Notes under the pieces: generated by a model
Database searches by the model: none
What the model was told of the DNA's origin: nothing
The model's input: the letters and a program-made list of their open reading frames with translations, nothing else
Assembly (NCBI GenBank): GCA_030066985.1
Contig: JASJAN010000009.1
Location: 1-64,000 of the forward strand
From: Desulfobacterales bacterium
GTDB lineage: Bacteria; Desulfobacterota; Desulfobacteria; Desulfobacterales; JAHEIW01
Reading direction: 5' to 3'
DNA length: 64,000 nt
Program-made: the position numbers and the translations under genes
Part shown: positions 53,618 through 62,395 of the stretch, piece after piece
Layout: each line of letters starts with the position of its first letter
Numbering within the stretch: the first letter of the stretch is position 1

Positions 53618-53777
53618 GGCGCGATGATGATTAATTTCACTGTAGTTTGGAGCTCTGCTTGCATCTTTGGTGCCGGACGACATTTGATACTTGAAATTTG
53701 AATCCAGGTAAAGGATACTGTTGTTAGGAAGGTTTCTTGCAGGTCTCAATTTAAAGATTTTGAGGAGGTAATCGTCT

Positions 53778-55637
53778 TTGAACCCATTTTATAAAAATTT
53801 GGCGCTATGGCTGGTCATCACTTTGATGATGGTAATGCTGTATAACCTGTTCAGCAAGCAACATCTGGCTGAAAACAATATCAGTTATACCGAATTCTTG
53901 GCAATGGTAAATGAGGAGCGCATTGCACAAGTGGTTATCCAGGGCCAAGAGCTGTTTGTGACCAGTGTCGACGGCGAACGAATCAAAGTGTTTGCGCCAG
54001 AAGATGGCGAGTTAATTAATATCCTGCGTCAGAAAGGCGTTACTATCAGCGCTAAGCCCCCATCTGAAAATCCTTGGTACATGTCGGTATTGGTTTCCTG
54101 GTTTCCGATGATTGTGTTAATTGGTGTTTGGATTTTTTTCATGCGCCAGATGCAGGCCGGCGGCGGAAAGGCGCTGTCCTTTGGAAAAAGTCGTGCGCGT
54201 TTGATGTCCGATCAGTCCGAAAGAGTAACTTTTGAGGATGTCGCCGGGATCGATGAAGCCAAGGAAGAATTGATTGAGATCGTCGAATTTCTCAGAGACC
54301 CTAAAAAATTCACACGACTGGGTGGGCGCATTCCCAAAGGTGTCCTTCTGGTCGGTCCTCCGGGCTGCGGCAAAACCCTTCTGGCGAGAGCCATTGCGGG
54401 TGAAGCCGGGGTGCCGTTTTTTAGTATCAGCGGCTCTGATTTTGTCGAAATGTTTGTCGGGGTTGGTGCCTCCCGTGTCAGGGATTTGTTCACACAGGGC
54501 AAAAAGAATGCGCCCTGCATCATTTTTATTGATGAAATTGATGCGGTCGGTCGTCACCGCGGTGCCGGACTGGGCGGCGGCCACGACGAAAGAGAACAAA
54601 CCCTGAATCAGCTGCTGGTCGAAATGGATGGATTTGAATCCAATGAAGGCGTGATTCTAATTTCGGCCACCAACCGGCCCGATGTCCTGGACCCGGCATT
54701 GCTGCGCCCCGGTCGCTTTGACCGGCAGGTGGTTGTATCAATGCCCGATATTCGGGGCCGTGAAAAAATATTGCGCGTGCACATGCAAAAAACACCCATA
54801 GACAAGGATGTGAATGTGGTCATTCTGGCCAAGGGTACCCCCGGATTCTCAGGTGCCGATCTTGAAAACCTGGTCAATGAGGCCGCGTTGCTGGCAGCCA
54901 AGCGCAACAAGGAAAAAATTGGCATGGTCGATTTTGAAGATGCCAAAGACAAAGTCTACATGGGCCTTGAGCGCAAATCCAAAGTGATTAAAGAAGAAGA
55001 CCGCAAGGTGACCGCTTACCATGAGGGCGGCCATGCGCTGGTGGCTCGTTTTCTGCCTGAGACCGATCCCGTCAACAAAATCACCATCATACCGCGCGGC
55101 CGTGCTGCCGGCGTTACCTGGTTTTTACCCGATGAACGGGATTTTAAGTATAAGGATCAGCTCCAAATGGAGCTGGCAGTTGCCTTCGGCGGAAGAGTGG
55201 CGGAGGAAATTGTTTTCAATCGCATCAGCACTGGTGCTGCCAATGATATCAAAAAGGCAACTGATCTTGCCCAGCAGATGATCAGAAGCTGGGGCATGAG
55301 CGACAACCTCGGTCCGCTATCGTATGCCAAAGGTGAAGAACAGGTATTTCTGGGTCGTGAGATTGCCCAGCACAGAGATTACTCCGAAGCGACAGCTCAA
55401 AAAATTGATGATGAAATCAATAATTTGATCAAAAACTCCTATGAACGAGCCAAAACGGTTTTAAACGAAAACCTGGATATCCTTCACAAGCTGGCAGAAG
55501 TGCTGCTTGAAAAGGAAACCGTTATGGGAAAAGAGTTGGATGAGCTAATTCAGGAGTTGCGGCCTGGCATCGAGCTTCCTTCAAGACCCCTGGATGATCA
55601 AGAAACCACCACCGAATCCGCCGCCGATCCACCCTGA
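53778..55637 (+). CDS. ftsH: ATP-dependent zinc metalloprotease FtsH
   Basis: A 619-residue membrane AAA+ protease. Two N-terminal membrane helices (residues about 7-25 and 100-118) flank a small periplasmic domain; then the AAA module with Walker A GPPGCGKT, Walker [13 protein letters not shown] and the SRH ([11 protein letters not shown]), and the zinc protease domain with HEGGH and [19 protein letters not shown] in place of HEAGH keeps the HExxH zinc pattern. It degrades misfolded membrane proteins and short-lived regulators. The start is TTG 53778 with GAGGAGGTAATCG upstream. folP starts right after the stop codon. Confidence 0.97.
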   Translation: MNPFYKNLALWLVITLMMVMLYNLFSKQHLAENNISYTEFLAMVNEERIAQVVIQGQELFVTSVDGERIKVFAPEDGELINILRQKGVTISAKPPSENPWYMSVLVSWFPMIVLIGVWIFFMRQMQAGGGKALSFGKSRARLMSDQSERVTFEDVAGIDEAKEELIEIVEFLRDPKKFTRLGGRIPKGVLLVGPPGCGKTLLARAIAGEAGVPFFSISGSDFVEMFVGVGASRVRDLFTQGKKNAPCIIFIDEIDAVGRHRGAGLGGGHDEREQTLNQLLVEMDGFESNEGVILISATNRPDVLDPALLRPGRFDRQVVVSMPDIRGREKILRVHMQKTPIDKDVNVVILAKGTPGFSGADLENLVNEAALLAAKRNKEKIGMVDFEDAKDKVYMGLERKSKVIKEEDRKVTAYHEGGHALVARFLPETDPVNKITIIPRGRAAGVTWFLPDERDFKYKDQLQMELAVAFGGRVAEEIVFNRISTGAANDIKKATDLAQQMIRSWGMSDNLGPLSYAKGEEQVFLGREIAQHRDYSEATAQKIDDEINNLIKNSYERAKTVLNENLDILHKLAEVLLEKETVMGKELDELIQELRPGIELPSRPLDDQETTTESAADPP

Positions 55638-55638
55638 T

Positions 55639-56526
55639 ATGCCGGCGTTTCCCAAAACATATCAGCTAACATGGGCCGGTTTCGAAATGGAATTTGGCCG
55701 TCAAACACAAATTATGGGTGTGGTGAATGTGACGCCAGACTCATTTTCCGATGGTGGTAAATTCCTATCCCATGAAGCCGCCGTCACTCAGGGGCTGAAA
55801 CTGGCAGCTGACGGCGCCGACATATTGGATATCGGAGGGGAATCAACCCGGCCCTTTGCTGATCCGGTTCCAGTCGATGAGGAAATCGAAAGGGTGATCC
55901 CGGTCATTGAACAATTGGCCTCTAAAATTTCCATCCCGATATCCATTGATACCATGAAGGCCGAAGTCGCCCGGCAGGCAATCAACGCCGGGGCATCGAT
56001 TATCAACGACATCTCCGCACTGCGCTTCGATCCGGATTTGGGGGCGGTGGCCGCCGAGTTTGGTGCCCCATTGGTGGTCATGCACATGTTGGGCAGCCCC
56101 AAAACCATGCAGTTATCTCCCTCCTATACAGATTTGATCGGTGAAATATCAGATTTTTTAAAGGATGCGATCGTGAGGGCTGAACAGCAGGGTATTTCAA
56201 AATCAAACATCATCATCGATCCGGGAATTGGTTTCGGCAAAACCGTTTCGCATAATCTTTTGCTCATCCGGCAGTTGTCATCCTTTACCGCCCTGGACGC
56301 GCCGATTATGGTGGGGCCTTCTCGCAAAACCTTTATTCGCAAATTGCTAAAAGACGAGCACAGCGATGATCTTTCTCCGGATTTGCCGATCGTTGAAACC
56401 GGTACCCAGGCTACAGTGGCAGCGGCGATCTTATGCGGTGCACATATCGTGCGGGTTCACGATGTCGCCAACACCCGAGCCACCATTCAGATTATAGATG
56501 CGATGCGGGCCGCGCAGGAAGATTAG
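55639..56526 (+). CDS. folP: dihydropteroate synthase FolP
   Basis: A 295-residue TIM-barrel enzyme joining 7,8-dihydropterin pyrophosphate to p-aminobenzoate on the way to folate. Signature IMGVVNVTPDSFSDGGKFL, ADILDIGGESTRPFADPV, IDPGIGFGKTVSHNLLLI and GPSRKTFI are present. I start at ATG 55639, one base after the ftsH stop; an in-frame ATG at 55594 inside ftsH would add 15 Pro-rich residues. Its supply of folate fits the heavy use of tetrahydrofolate by the metF operon, but no regulatory link is visible. The ftsH-folP order is common in bacteria. Confidence 0.95.
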   Translation: MPAFPKTYQLTWAGFEMEFGRQTQIMGVVNVTPDSFSDGGKFLSHEAAVTQGLKLAADGADILDIGGESTRPFADPVPVDEEIERVIPVIEQLASKISIPISIDTMKAEVARQAINAGASIINDISALRFDPDLGAVAAEFGAPLVVMHMLGSPKTMQLSPSYTDLIGEISDFLKDAIVRAEQQGISKSNIIIDPGIGFGKTVSHNLLLIRQLSSFTALDAPIMVGPSRKTFIRKLLKDEHSDDLSPDLPIVETGTQATVAAAILCGAHIVRVHDVANTRATIQIIDAMRAAQED

Positions 56527-56596
56527 GCCTTACGTGCTATATACCACCTAAGTGACCTATTATTTACCATGCTGCGCCCCAGCGAATAAAAATATT

Positions 56597-56738
56597 AAGG
56601 TTTCAGGTGTCGGGTGTCGGGTGTCAGTCAATGGCCCGAAAGGCTGCCTTACTGCGGTGACGGCTACTTTATTGAGTCAAACCAGAAAGTTCTCGGTTTT
56701 CGATATGTACTTGAGCATCTGACACCTGACACCTGAAC
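56597..56738. repeat. fold-back of CAGGTGTCGGGTGTC-type words
   Basis: The left arm 56597-56627 carries TTTCAGGTGTCGGGTGTCGG and on; the right arm 56719-56738 reads CTGACACCTGACACCTGAAC, its inverse complement. It lies between folP and coaX; a sister copy follows coaX at 57531. Confidence 0.7.
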
Positions 56739-56759
56739 ACACAAAAAGAGGTTAACGAA

Positions 56760-57530
56760 ATGCTCCTGGTAATAGATGTCGGCAATACCCACACGGTTCT
56801 GGGTGTTTATCAAGACGACCAACTGCGGAACGATTGGCGCATCCATACTGAACGCAACACCACCGAGGATGAGTTCAATGTGTTGATTAACAGCCTGTTC
56901 ACGTCTGACAACATCAAAGTGAGTGATATCGAACAAACCATTATCTCGTGTGTGGTCCCACCGATGGTCACCATTTTGGATGCCTTCTGTCGCAAGTATA
57001 TCGGCCATCCACCTACATGGGTGGATGCCAAAAATTGCGCCGGTATGCCCATTTTATTGAAAAATCCGGGGGAGGTTGGCGCCGACCGTATTGTTAATGC
57101 CGTGGCCGCCTATCATCGATACCGCCAAAGTCTGATCGTGGTCGATTTTGGTACCGCCACAACCTTTGACGCCATTTCTGAAAAGGGTGAATATCTTGGC
57201 GGGGCCATCTGTCCAGGGATTGGTATTGCCTCAGAAGCCCTGTTTTTAAAAGCTTCCAAGCTACCACGGGTGGAACTTTTTACGCCGCCTGAAGCTGTCA
57301 TTGGCAAAGACACGATCGGCAGTATTCAATCCGGCATTATATTCGGCTATGCGGGTCTGGTGGATGGAATCGTAAAACGCATGCAACAGGAAATGGGCAC
57401 GGAACCCAAGGTTATTGCCACCGGCGGTCTGGCCGAGCTGTTATTCAATGTTTCCGAAACCATTGAAGTGGTCGAACCGGCACTGACCCTGGCAGGCTTG
57501 AAGGTCATAGCAAATCAAGCATCACGTTAA
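56760..57530 (+). CDS. coaX: type III pantothenate kinase CoaX
   Basis: A 256-residue ASKHA-fold kinase that phosphorylates pantothenate, first step of coenzyme A synthesis. Motifs DVGNTHTVLGVYQ (phosphate 1), GADRIVNAVAAYH and VVDFGTATTFDAIS are those of type III enzymes, which resist feedback inhibition and do not use CoaA chemistry. GAGGTTAACGAA precedes the ATG. It is flanked on both sides by copies of the CAGGTGTC fold-back. Confidence 0.96.
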   Translation: MLLVIDVGNTHTVLGVYQDDQLRNDWRIHTERNTTEDEFNVLINSLFTSDNIKVSDIEQTIISCVVPPMVTILDAFCRKYIGHPPTWVDAKNCAGMPILLKNPGEVGADRIVNAVAAYHRYRQSLIVVDFGTATTFDAISEKGEYLGGAICPGIGIASEALFLKASKLPRVELFTPPEAVIGKDTIGSIQSGIIFGYAGLVDGIVKRMQQEMGTEPKVIATGGLAELLFNVSETIEVVEPALTLAGLKVIANQASR

Positions 57531-57660
57531 GGTTTCAGGTGTCAGTGTTCAGGTGTCAGGGAACATAAGACTGAAACCGGAAACCAACTAAAACATTTGA
57601 TCTGTGGGGCTCCGGAGTTGCAGGGGCTCAAAACTGGCCACCGAAGGCCTGACACCTGAA
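57531..57660. repeat. fold-back of CAGGTGTCAG-type words, second copy
   Basis: The left arm 57531-57571 reads GGTTTCAGGTGTCAGTGTTC and on; the right arm (57648-57660) reads CCTGACACCTGAA. It starts directly after the coaX stop codon and shares words with 56597-56738. Confidence 0.65.
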
Positions 57661-57696
57661 CCGCCAACGGCGGAACTTTAGAGCCTGATATCTGAA

Positions 57697-58599
57697 TTAC
57701 TTCTCTGAGCTTAAGAATCCCAAATACCCATTGATGCTGTTTTGAAGAAAATATTTTTCCCGCGCCTGCACGTCTGACGGCAGTTGGTCGAAGGATGCCA
57801 TCAGTGCGTCTTCCTTTAACAGTTTTGTCAAGCATTCGGCTGTTCGATCTGGTTCTTTGTATCTAGTTCCTGCCTTCCTGAGCAGCTGTTCCCAGAATTG
57901 AAGTTGACGGTAATGGATCTGCAGCATCTTGACGGCATCCGGATGAACGCCATAGTGACCGTAGCAGATCATCTGCGGGTCGCAGTCAATGAGGGCATCG
58001 ATACTTTGAAGGGCATCTTGCAGAAAGAATTTCGGCGGGGTGGCCGGGCGTAAGTAAAATTTGTTATTTGGCAGGGATATGAAAACGCCCCCGGTTTCAC
58101 CGGCAAAAAGGTATTTTCCAGTTTGATAGCTCACATGATGGGCTGCATGTCCGGGTGTAATGATCGCTATGATGGATTTGCTCTGATAATCACTGGCAGC
58201 CTGAAGCCTTTCTGCGGGGACCGGCTTTATCGGCCCGTAAGCGTCGGCCATCGAGCCAAGTACTTTTTTCGACCCCTGCCACAGTCGGGTGGGATCAATC
58301 AGGTGCGGGATGGCCACGGGATGGCATATGATCGGCGCCATAGGAAAAGACGCTGCAACCTCGCTTATAGCGCCGGCATGATCCAGGTGAATATGCGTCA
58401 GCAGAATAGTATCCAGCTGATTGACGTCTAATTCCCGTAAGGCACCTAAGAGTTGCGGTGTACTGGCTGAAGGGCCCACGTCAATTAAGCATGTGGTAGT
58501 TCCACGGTATAACCAGGCACAGATAAAATCGTTAAAACCTGTAATGGCAGGTGTCAGCGGAATCAAAAAAAGATCATCCGCTATCTTTTCAATATTCAT
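57697..58599 (-). CDS. metallo-beta-lactamase-fold hydrolase
   Basis: A 300-residue MBL-fold protein with the metal motif HIHLDHAGAI (HxHxDH) and downstream His residues in PGHAAHHVSYQTGKYLF and CYGHYG. The N-terminus FLIPLTPAITGFNDFICAWLYRG is typical of the glyoxalase II-like branch. The substrate is unknown; most such enzymes hydrolyse thioesters or related esters. Either ATG 58599 or an in-frame GTG at 58614 could be the start; neither has a good Shine-Dalgarno. Single gene, running towards coaX. Confidence 0.88.
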   Translation of the reverse strand: MNIEKIADDLFLIPLTPAITGFNDFICAWLYRGTTTCLIDVGPSASTPQLLGALRELDVNQLDTILLTHIHLDHAGAISEVAASFPMAPIICHPVAIPHLIDPTRLWQGSKKVLGSMADAYGPIKPVPAERLQAASDYQSKSIIAIITPGHAAHHVSYQTGKYLFAGETGGVFISLPNNKFYLRPATPPKFFLQDALQSIDALIDCDPQMICYGHYGVHPDAVKMLQIHYRQLQFWEQLLRKAGTRYKEPDRTAECLTKLLKEDALMASFDQLPSDVQAREKYFLQNSINGYLGFLSSEK

Positions 58600-58720
58600 C
58601 TTCAATTGTACCACTTAGATTGTCTAAAGTTGATTAGGCAGGATGCTAATTTGCTTGTAGGGAAAGATAAATCAATTATTTTTTAGCGTCAAGAAAAGGA
58701 ACTTGGGAAACTGAAATATG

Positions 58721-58872
58721 AAAGTTATCTTAAAAATAGTAGATTAATGGCCAAGGGCAAGGCAAAAACCGATTCAAAAGTGGAGTCCGCCTCCGGCGGA
58801 CTAGTATTCGAGCATTTTGAATCGGTTTTTAACACAGCCCTTGGCCATTAGATGCATTTTTAAGATAACTTT
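58721..58872. repeat. fold-back element, copy 2 of the MITE-like family (most complete)
   Basis: AAAGTTATCTTAAAAAT (58721-58737) is perfectly inverted at 58856-58872. A second perfect pair is TAATGGCCAAGGGC (58745-58758) with 58837-58850, a third AAAACCGATTCAAAA (58765-58779) with 58815-58829, and the centre is AGTCCGCCTCCGGCGGACT. The whole 152 bp can thus fold into one long cruciform. Positions 58759-58832 equal 29689-29762 but for two bases. The right end touches the stop codon of the next minus-strand gene. Confidence 0.88.
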
Positions 58873-59508
58873 TTAGGCGCGACCGACCTCTTTCAGCGTC
58901 CCTCTAAAAATTCGATAAAAATACTCATTGTCCGTAATTCCGCGGCTTAGTATTTTTCCGATATCTTCAATATTTTTGATATTGATGATTAAATTGACGC
59001 TCTTGTTAAGGGCCATCATGTTGTCCATCGTTCGAAACCTGTTGCTGATCAATGCCACAAACATATTGCGGCGCACGGTCATACTCAACCTTTCAAGATA
59101 CAGCAATATACCGTTGGACTCCGGATTGTCGGTATCAAATTGTTCATTGATGACAAATAGATCGTAATTGTGATAGCGCATGCGTTTTAACGCATCCCTA
59201 GCGCTTTCGGCCTCAGTGATCTGGTAATCCAAAACTTCCAGTGCATTGGTGATCGTTCGCCGAACCGGTGGATTCGGTTCGCATACCAGGGCGGTCAATC
59301 CTTCTTCTTCGATAAAGTCAAACGGTTTCTCCGTTGCATCATAACTGCTAATTGAACCGCCGCCACCGCCGCCCGCGGCACCCTTGCGGGGTCTCAACGT
59401 AATATAGCCTTTACATTTAGGGCAGGCAACGGTTGTACGCTTGTTAGCGGGTATTTTGTCATTTGCGATTTTGAATTTACTTTGACAACTGGTACAGATA
59501 ACATCCAT
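58873..59508 (-). CDS. zinc-ribbon protein with a degenerate receiver domain
   Basis: A 211-residue cytoplasmic protein. Residues 1-40 are an MJ0042-type zinc ribbon (Cys5, Cys8, Cys29, Cys32), followed by a Gly run (46-51) as linker. Residues about 72-200 have the CheY-like receiver pattern, but the phosphoacceptor Asp is Asn121 (YDLFVINEQF) and the acidic pocket is reduced to Glu-Pro, so phosphorylation is not expected. It lies 214 bp after two PilT-like ATPase genes on the same strand and may take part in pilus control (inference). Similar zinc-ribbon/pseudo-receiver proteins exist in Deltaproteobacteria; I know no function for them. Confidence 0.8.
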   Translation of the reverse strand: MDVICTSCQSKFKIANDKIPANKRTTVACPKCKGYITLRPRKGAAGGGGGGSISSYDATEKPFDFIEEEGLTALVCEPNPPVRRTITNALEVLDYQITEAESARDALKRMRYHNYDLFVINEQFDTDNPESNGILLYLERLSMTVRRNMFVALISNRFRTMDNMMALNKSVNLIINIKNIEDIGKILSRGITDNEYFYRIFRGTLKEVGRA

Positions 59509-59599
59509 TGTGTGTATTCCTTATCTTACCTTTTTACTAATTTACCAAAAATTCGAGACTTTTTTAGATTGGGGCGCTTAGCTTCAATCTTACATTTAG

Positions 59600-59716
59600 G
59601 TTATCCCGTTGTGCCAGTTAAGCCCGTTTAGCCCGTTATTGAATAAGAAAGCTTGATGTGTTTTTAACCGGTAAACGGGCAAACCCACCAGAGGCGGACA
59701 AGCGGGAAACGGGCTA
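59600..59716. repeat. composite repeat with CGGTAAACGGGCAAAC words
   Basis: 59661-59715 repeats 33739-33793 with three differences over 55 bp. Its left flank carries GTTAAGCCCGTTTAGCCCG words that pair with GGGAAACGGGCTAAC on the right. It ends just before the PilT-like gene stop codon. Confidence 0.65.
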
Positions 59717-59722
59717 ACGTTA

Positions 59723-60892
59723 TTAATGCACGGATTTGGCATAATTCCGATCAATTTCCAGGCTTCCAATATCTGTTGTGGCCTCACCGCGGGCACTCTT
59801 AATAGAATCGATACCGCGGCCCACAACGCCTTTTTGAGAGCAATAAGCCAACGCGGTATCCTGAGTAATCAGGCCCTGCTCAAACAAACCGATAATATGT
59901 TGGTCAAAGGTGATCATGCCAAAAGCATTGCCCTTTTCCATGATTTCGTAAAATGTTTTGCCTTCCGATTGCCCGTGTAAAACCAAGTCTTTGACCCTCA
60001 GATTCGTACCCAGAATTTCAAAGGTTGCTACCCGGCCGCCGCCGACCTGGGGCACCAGTCGTTGGGAGACGATCCAGCGCATGGTATCGGCCAGACGGAT
60101 GCGAATCTGCTCAGCATCTTCGGTGGTAAACATACCCAGAATACGATTGACCGTTGAGCCGGCATCCACGGTATGCAGCGTTGTTAACACCAGGTGACCG
60201 GTTTCAGCAGCGCGCAAGCCGATTTCAATTGTCTCGCGATCGCGCATTTCGCCAACCAGAATCACCTTGGGGGCTTGCCGCAGTGCAGCCCGCAATCCAT
60301 TGGCATAGTTGTCAAAATCCATGCCCAGTTCACGCTGGTTGAAGGTGGATTTTTTATGGGGGTGTTGATATTCAACCGGATCTTCCAAAGTGATAATATG
60401 CACGGATTTATTTTCGTTAATTTCATCCAGTATGGCCGCCAAAGTGGTGGTTTTACCGGAACCGGTAGCACCGGTGACAAAGACAATGCCATTGATTTCC
60501 TTGGCGATCTGGAACATCGTTTTGGGCAGCTCGCGATCTTCGATGGTCGGAATTTTAGACTCCAGTTTACGCAAAACGATCGATATATTGGCTCCCTGGG
60601 AAAAAATGTTGACCCTGAAGCGCGCCTTGCCGGGCAGAGAGTAAGACATGTCGCAAGAGCCGGCACTTAACAGCGCTTTGGTCAGGCGGCGGTCCTGGTT
60701 GACCAGGTTCAGGGCAATGACTTCGGTTTGAAACGGGGACAGCGCCTTAAAGGACGGTTTTACATCAACGGGTATGAGCTCACCGGCGCTTTCCACCTGC
60801 ATCGGTTTGCCGACCGTAAAGTTAAGATCGGAGACATCCCGGTGATAATCCAGCATTCTAACTAGAAGATGGTCGATTTCTTGTTTTTTCAT
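59723..60892 (-). CDS. PilT/PilU-like type IV pilus retraction ATPase
   Basis: A 389-residue secretion ATPase of the PilT family. Walker A GATGSGKTT, Asp box TLEDPVEYQHP, Walker B-like VILVGEMRDRETIEIGLRAAETGHLV and the His box TLHTVDA are present. The N-terminal PAS-like domain includes LNFTVGKPMQVESAGELIPV. In place of the PilT AIRNLIRE motif the C-terminal part reads RVKDLVLHGQSEGKTFYEIM, closer to PilU or PilT2, so it may be an accessory retraction motor. It follows the pilT gene by 160 bp on the same strand. Confidence 0.9.
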   Translation of the reverse strand: MKKQEIDHLLVRMLDYHRDVSDLNFTVGKPMQVESAGELIPVDVKPSFKALSPFQTEVIALNLVNQDRRLTKALLSAGSCDMSYSLPGKARFRVNIFSQGANISIVLRKLESKIPTIEDRELPKTMFQIAKEINGIVFVTGATGSGKTTTLAAILDEINENKSVHIITLEDPVEYQHPHKKSTFNQRELGMDFDNYANGLRAALRQAPKVILVGEMRDRETIEIGLRAAETGHLVLTTLHTVDAGSTVNRILGMFTTEDAEQIRIRLADTMRWIVSQRLVPQVGGGRVATFEILGTNLRVKDLVLHGQSEGKTFYEIMEKGNAFGMITFDQHIIGLFEQGLITQDTALAYCSQKGVVGRGIDSIKSARGEATTDIGSLEIDRNYAKSVH

Positions 60893-60948
60893 GGTACGGC
60901 CTTTGTTGTTTTAGATCATATGTTAGCGATCAAAATGCGTTTCAAAAA

Positions 60949-61026
60949 TCACCACGAAACACACGAAGATATGCTCAGACTAAAAAATAAAAAAACTATT
61001 TTTTGTGCCCTTTGTGTTTTTGTGGT
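60949..61026. repeat. fold-back of CACGAAAC-type words
   Basis: ATCACCACGAAACACACGAA (from 60949) and TTTTGTGCCCTTTGTGTTTT (from 61001, ending in GTGGT) are degenerate inverse arms. It lies between the two pilT-like genes and belongs with the element at 8591. Confidence 0.6.
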
Positions 61027-61053
61027 TTTAATCAGTTTTTCGTTCTGGCTATA

Positions 61054-62136
61054 TTAGACCTCGGTAAAGTCGGTTGGCGGCGCTTTTAGCAAAGGTCTGA
61101 ATCTGGCCTTTTCATTGGCTTTGGCATAGGCCTCATCGGAACTGATTTTGCCGTTTTGAAACAGCTCCATTATATAGTCATCCAGCAAAACCATACCGAA
61201 TTTTTTACCGGTTTGAATCATAGATGGTATCTGATGGGTCTTGCCTTCGCGAATAAGATTGCGAACCGCGGGATTGGCAATTAAGATTTCAAGGGCCACA
61301 ATGCGACCTTTCCGATCAACGCGTTTAAAGAGGGTCTGAGCGACAACGGCCCGCAGTCCGTCCGACAACGTTGATCGAATCAGGGGTTGTTCGTGTGAAG
61401 GAAAGACCTCGATGACGCGGTCAACCGTTTTATAGGCGCTGGATGTATGCAATGTGGAGAATACCAGGTGACCGGTCGACGCCGCTTCGACGGCCAGCGA
61501 GATGGTTTCAAGGTCTCGCATTTCACCGACCAGAATAATATCGGGGTCTTCACGCAGGGCACCGCGCAGAGCGCTGGAAAATGTTTCGGTATGTAATCCT
61601 ACTTCGCGGTGGTTGACGATGCACCCCTGGCTTTGATGAACAAATTCAATCGGGTCCTCCACCGTAATGATATGATCTTTACGTGCGCGATTGGCCACAT
61701 CGATAATGGATGCCAGGGTCGTCGATTTGCCGCTGCCGGTGGGCCCGGTGACCAGGACCAATCCCCTGGGCAATGTGGCCAATTTTGACACAACCGGCGG
61801 CAGCCCCAGCTGCTCGGCGGTCATGATAGTGCTGGGGATTTCACGAAAGACGGCGCCGACACCATTTCTTTGCATGAAGAAGTTGGCGCGGTAACGGGCC
61901 AGGCCCGGAATTTCGTAAGCAAAATCGATATCGCCGGTTTCCTCAAATGTTTTAACCTTATGCTCGGGAGCGATTTCATAGAGCATGGCCCTGAGGTCGT
62001 CATTATTAAGGACTTTATATTTAATCCTTTCAATATCACCTCTGATTCTAAGCGCCGGCGGTTGACCGGAAGCCAGATGAAGGTCAGAGGCTCCTTGTTC
62101 ATTCATCAGTTTAAAAAATGCATCAATTTTTGCCAT
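61054..62136 (-). CDS. pilT: twitching motility ATPase PilT
   Basis: A 360-residue hexameric ATPase that retracts type IV pili. Start LHLASGQPPALRIRG; Walker A GPTGSGKST; Asp box TVEDPIEFVHQ; VILVGEMRDLETISLAVEAASTGHLV; His box STLHTSSAYKT; and the C-terminal PilT motif PAVRNLIREGKTHQIPSMI, needed for retraction. Length is normal (E. coli and Pseudomonas about 344). The presence of a second PilT-like gene downstream matches the PilT/PilU pairs of other bacteria. Confidence 0.95.
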   Translation of the reverse strand: MAKIDAFFKLMNEQGASDLHLASGQPPALRIRGDIERIKYKVLNNDDLRAMLYEIAPEHKVKTFEETGDIDFAYEIPGLARYRANFFMQRNGVGAVFREIPSTIMTAEQLGLPPVVSKLATLPRGLVLVTGPTGSGKSTTLASIIDVANRARKDHIITVEDPIEFVHQSQGCIVNHREVGLHTETFSSALRGALREDPDIILVGEMRDLETISLAVEAASTGHLVFSTLHTSSAYKTVDRVIEVFPSHEQPLIRSTLSDGLRAVVAQTLFKRVDRKGRIVALEILIANPAVRNLIREGKTHQIPSMIQTGKKFGMVLLDDYIMELFQNGKISSDEAYAKANEKARFRPLLKAPPTDFTEV

Positions 62137-62261
62137 GCACCACTCCTGGTATCAGATCATTCGTGTTTGCGTATCGCTTCAATCGATTTTCTGTAAATGA
62201 GCGTTTCTGCCATAGCCATAACGATTTAGATCAATCAGAGAATTTTTATGCTGAATTCGGA

Positions 62262-62365
62262 TAAAACCGCCTGAAACGAAAGCAGATCATTAGACGGGGC
62301 TAAGATATGAGTACATGCCGAATATTACGCGGTCTGCACCCTTGCATTCGCTTCAGGCGGTTTTA
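62262..62365. repeat. 104-bp inverted-repeat element upstream of pilT
   Basis: TAAAACCGCCTGAAACGAA (62262-62280) and TTCGCTTCAGGCGGTTTTA (62347-62365) are inverse complements with one mismatch over 19 bp, 66 bp apart. No coding region inside. The size resembles a MITE; only one copy is seen in the window. Confidence 0.6.
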
Positions 62366-62395
62366 AGGAATGTGGCGGTTTTTGGAATCGGAATT

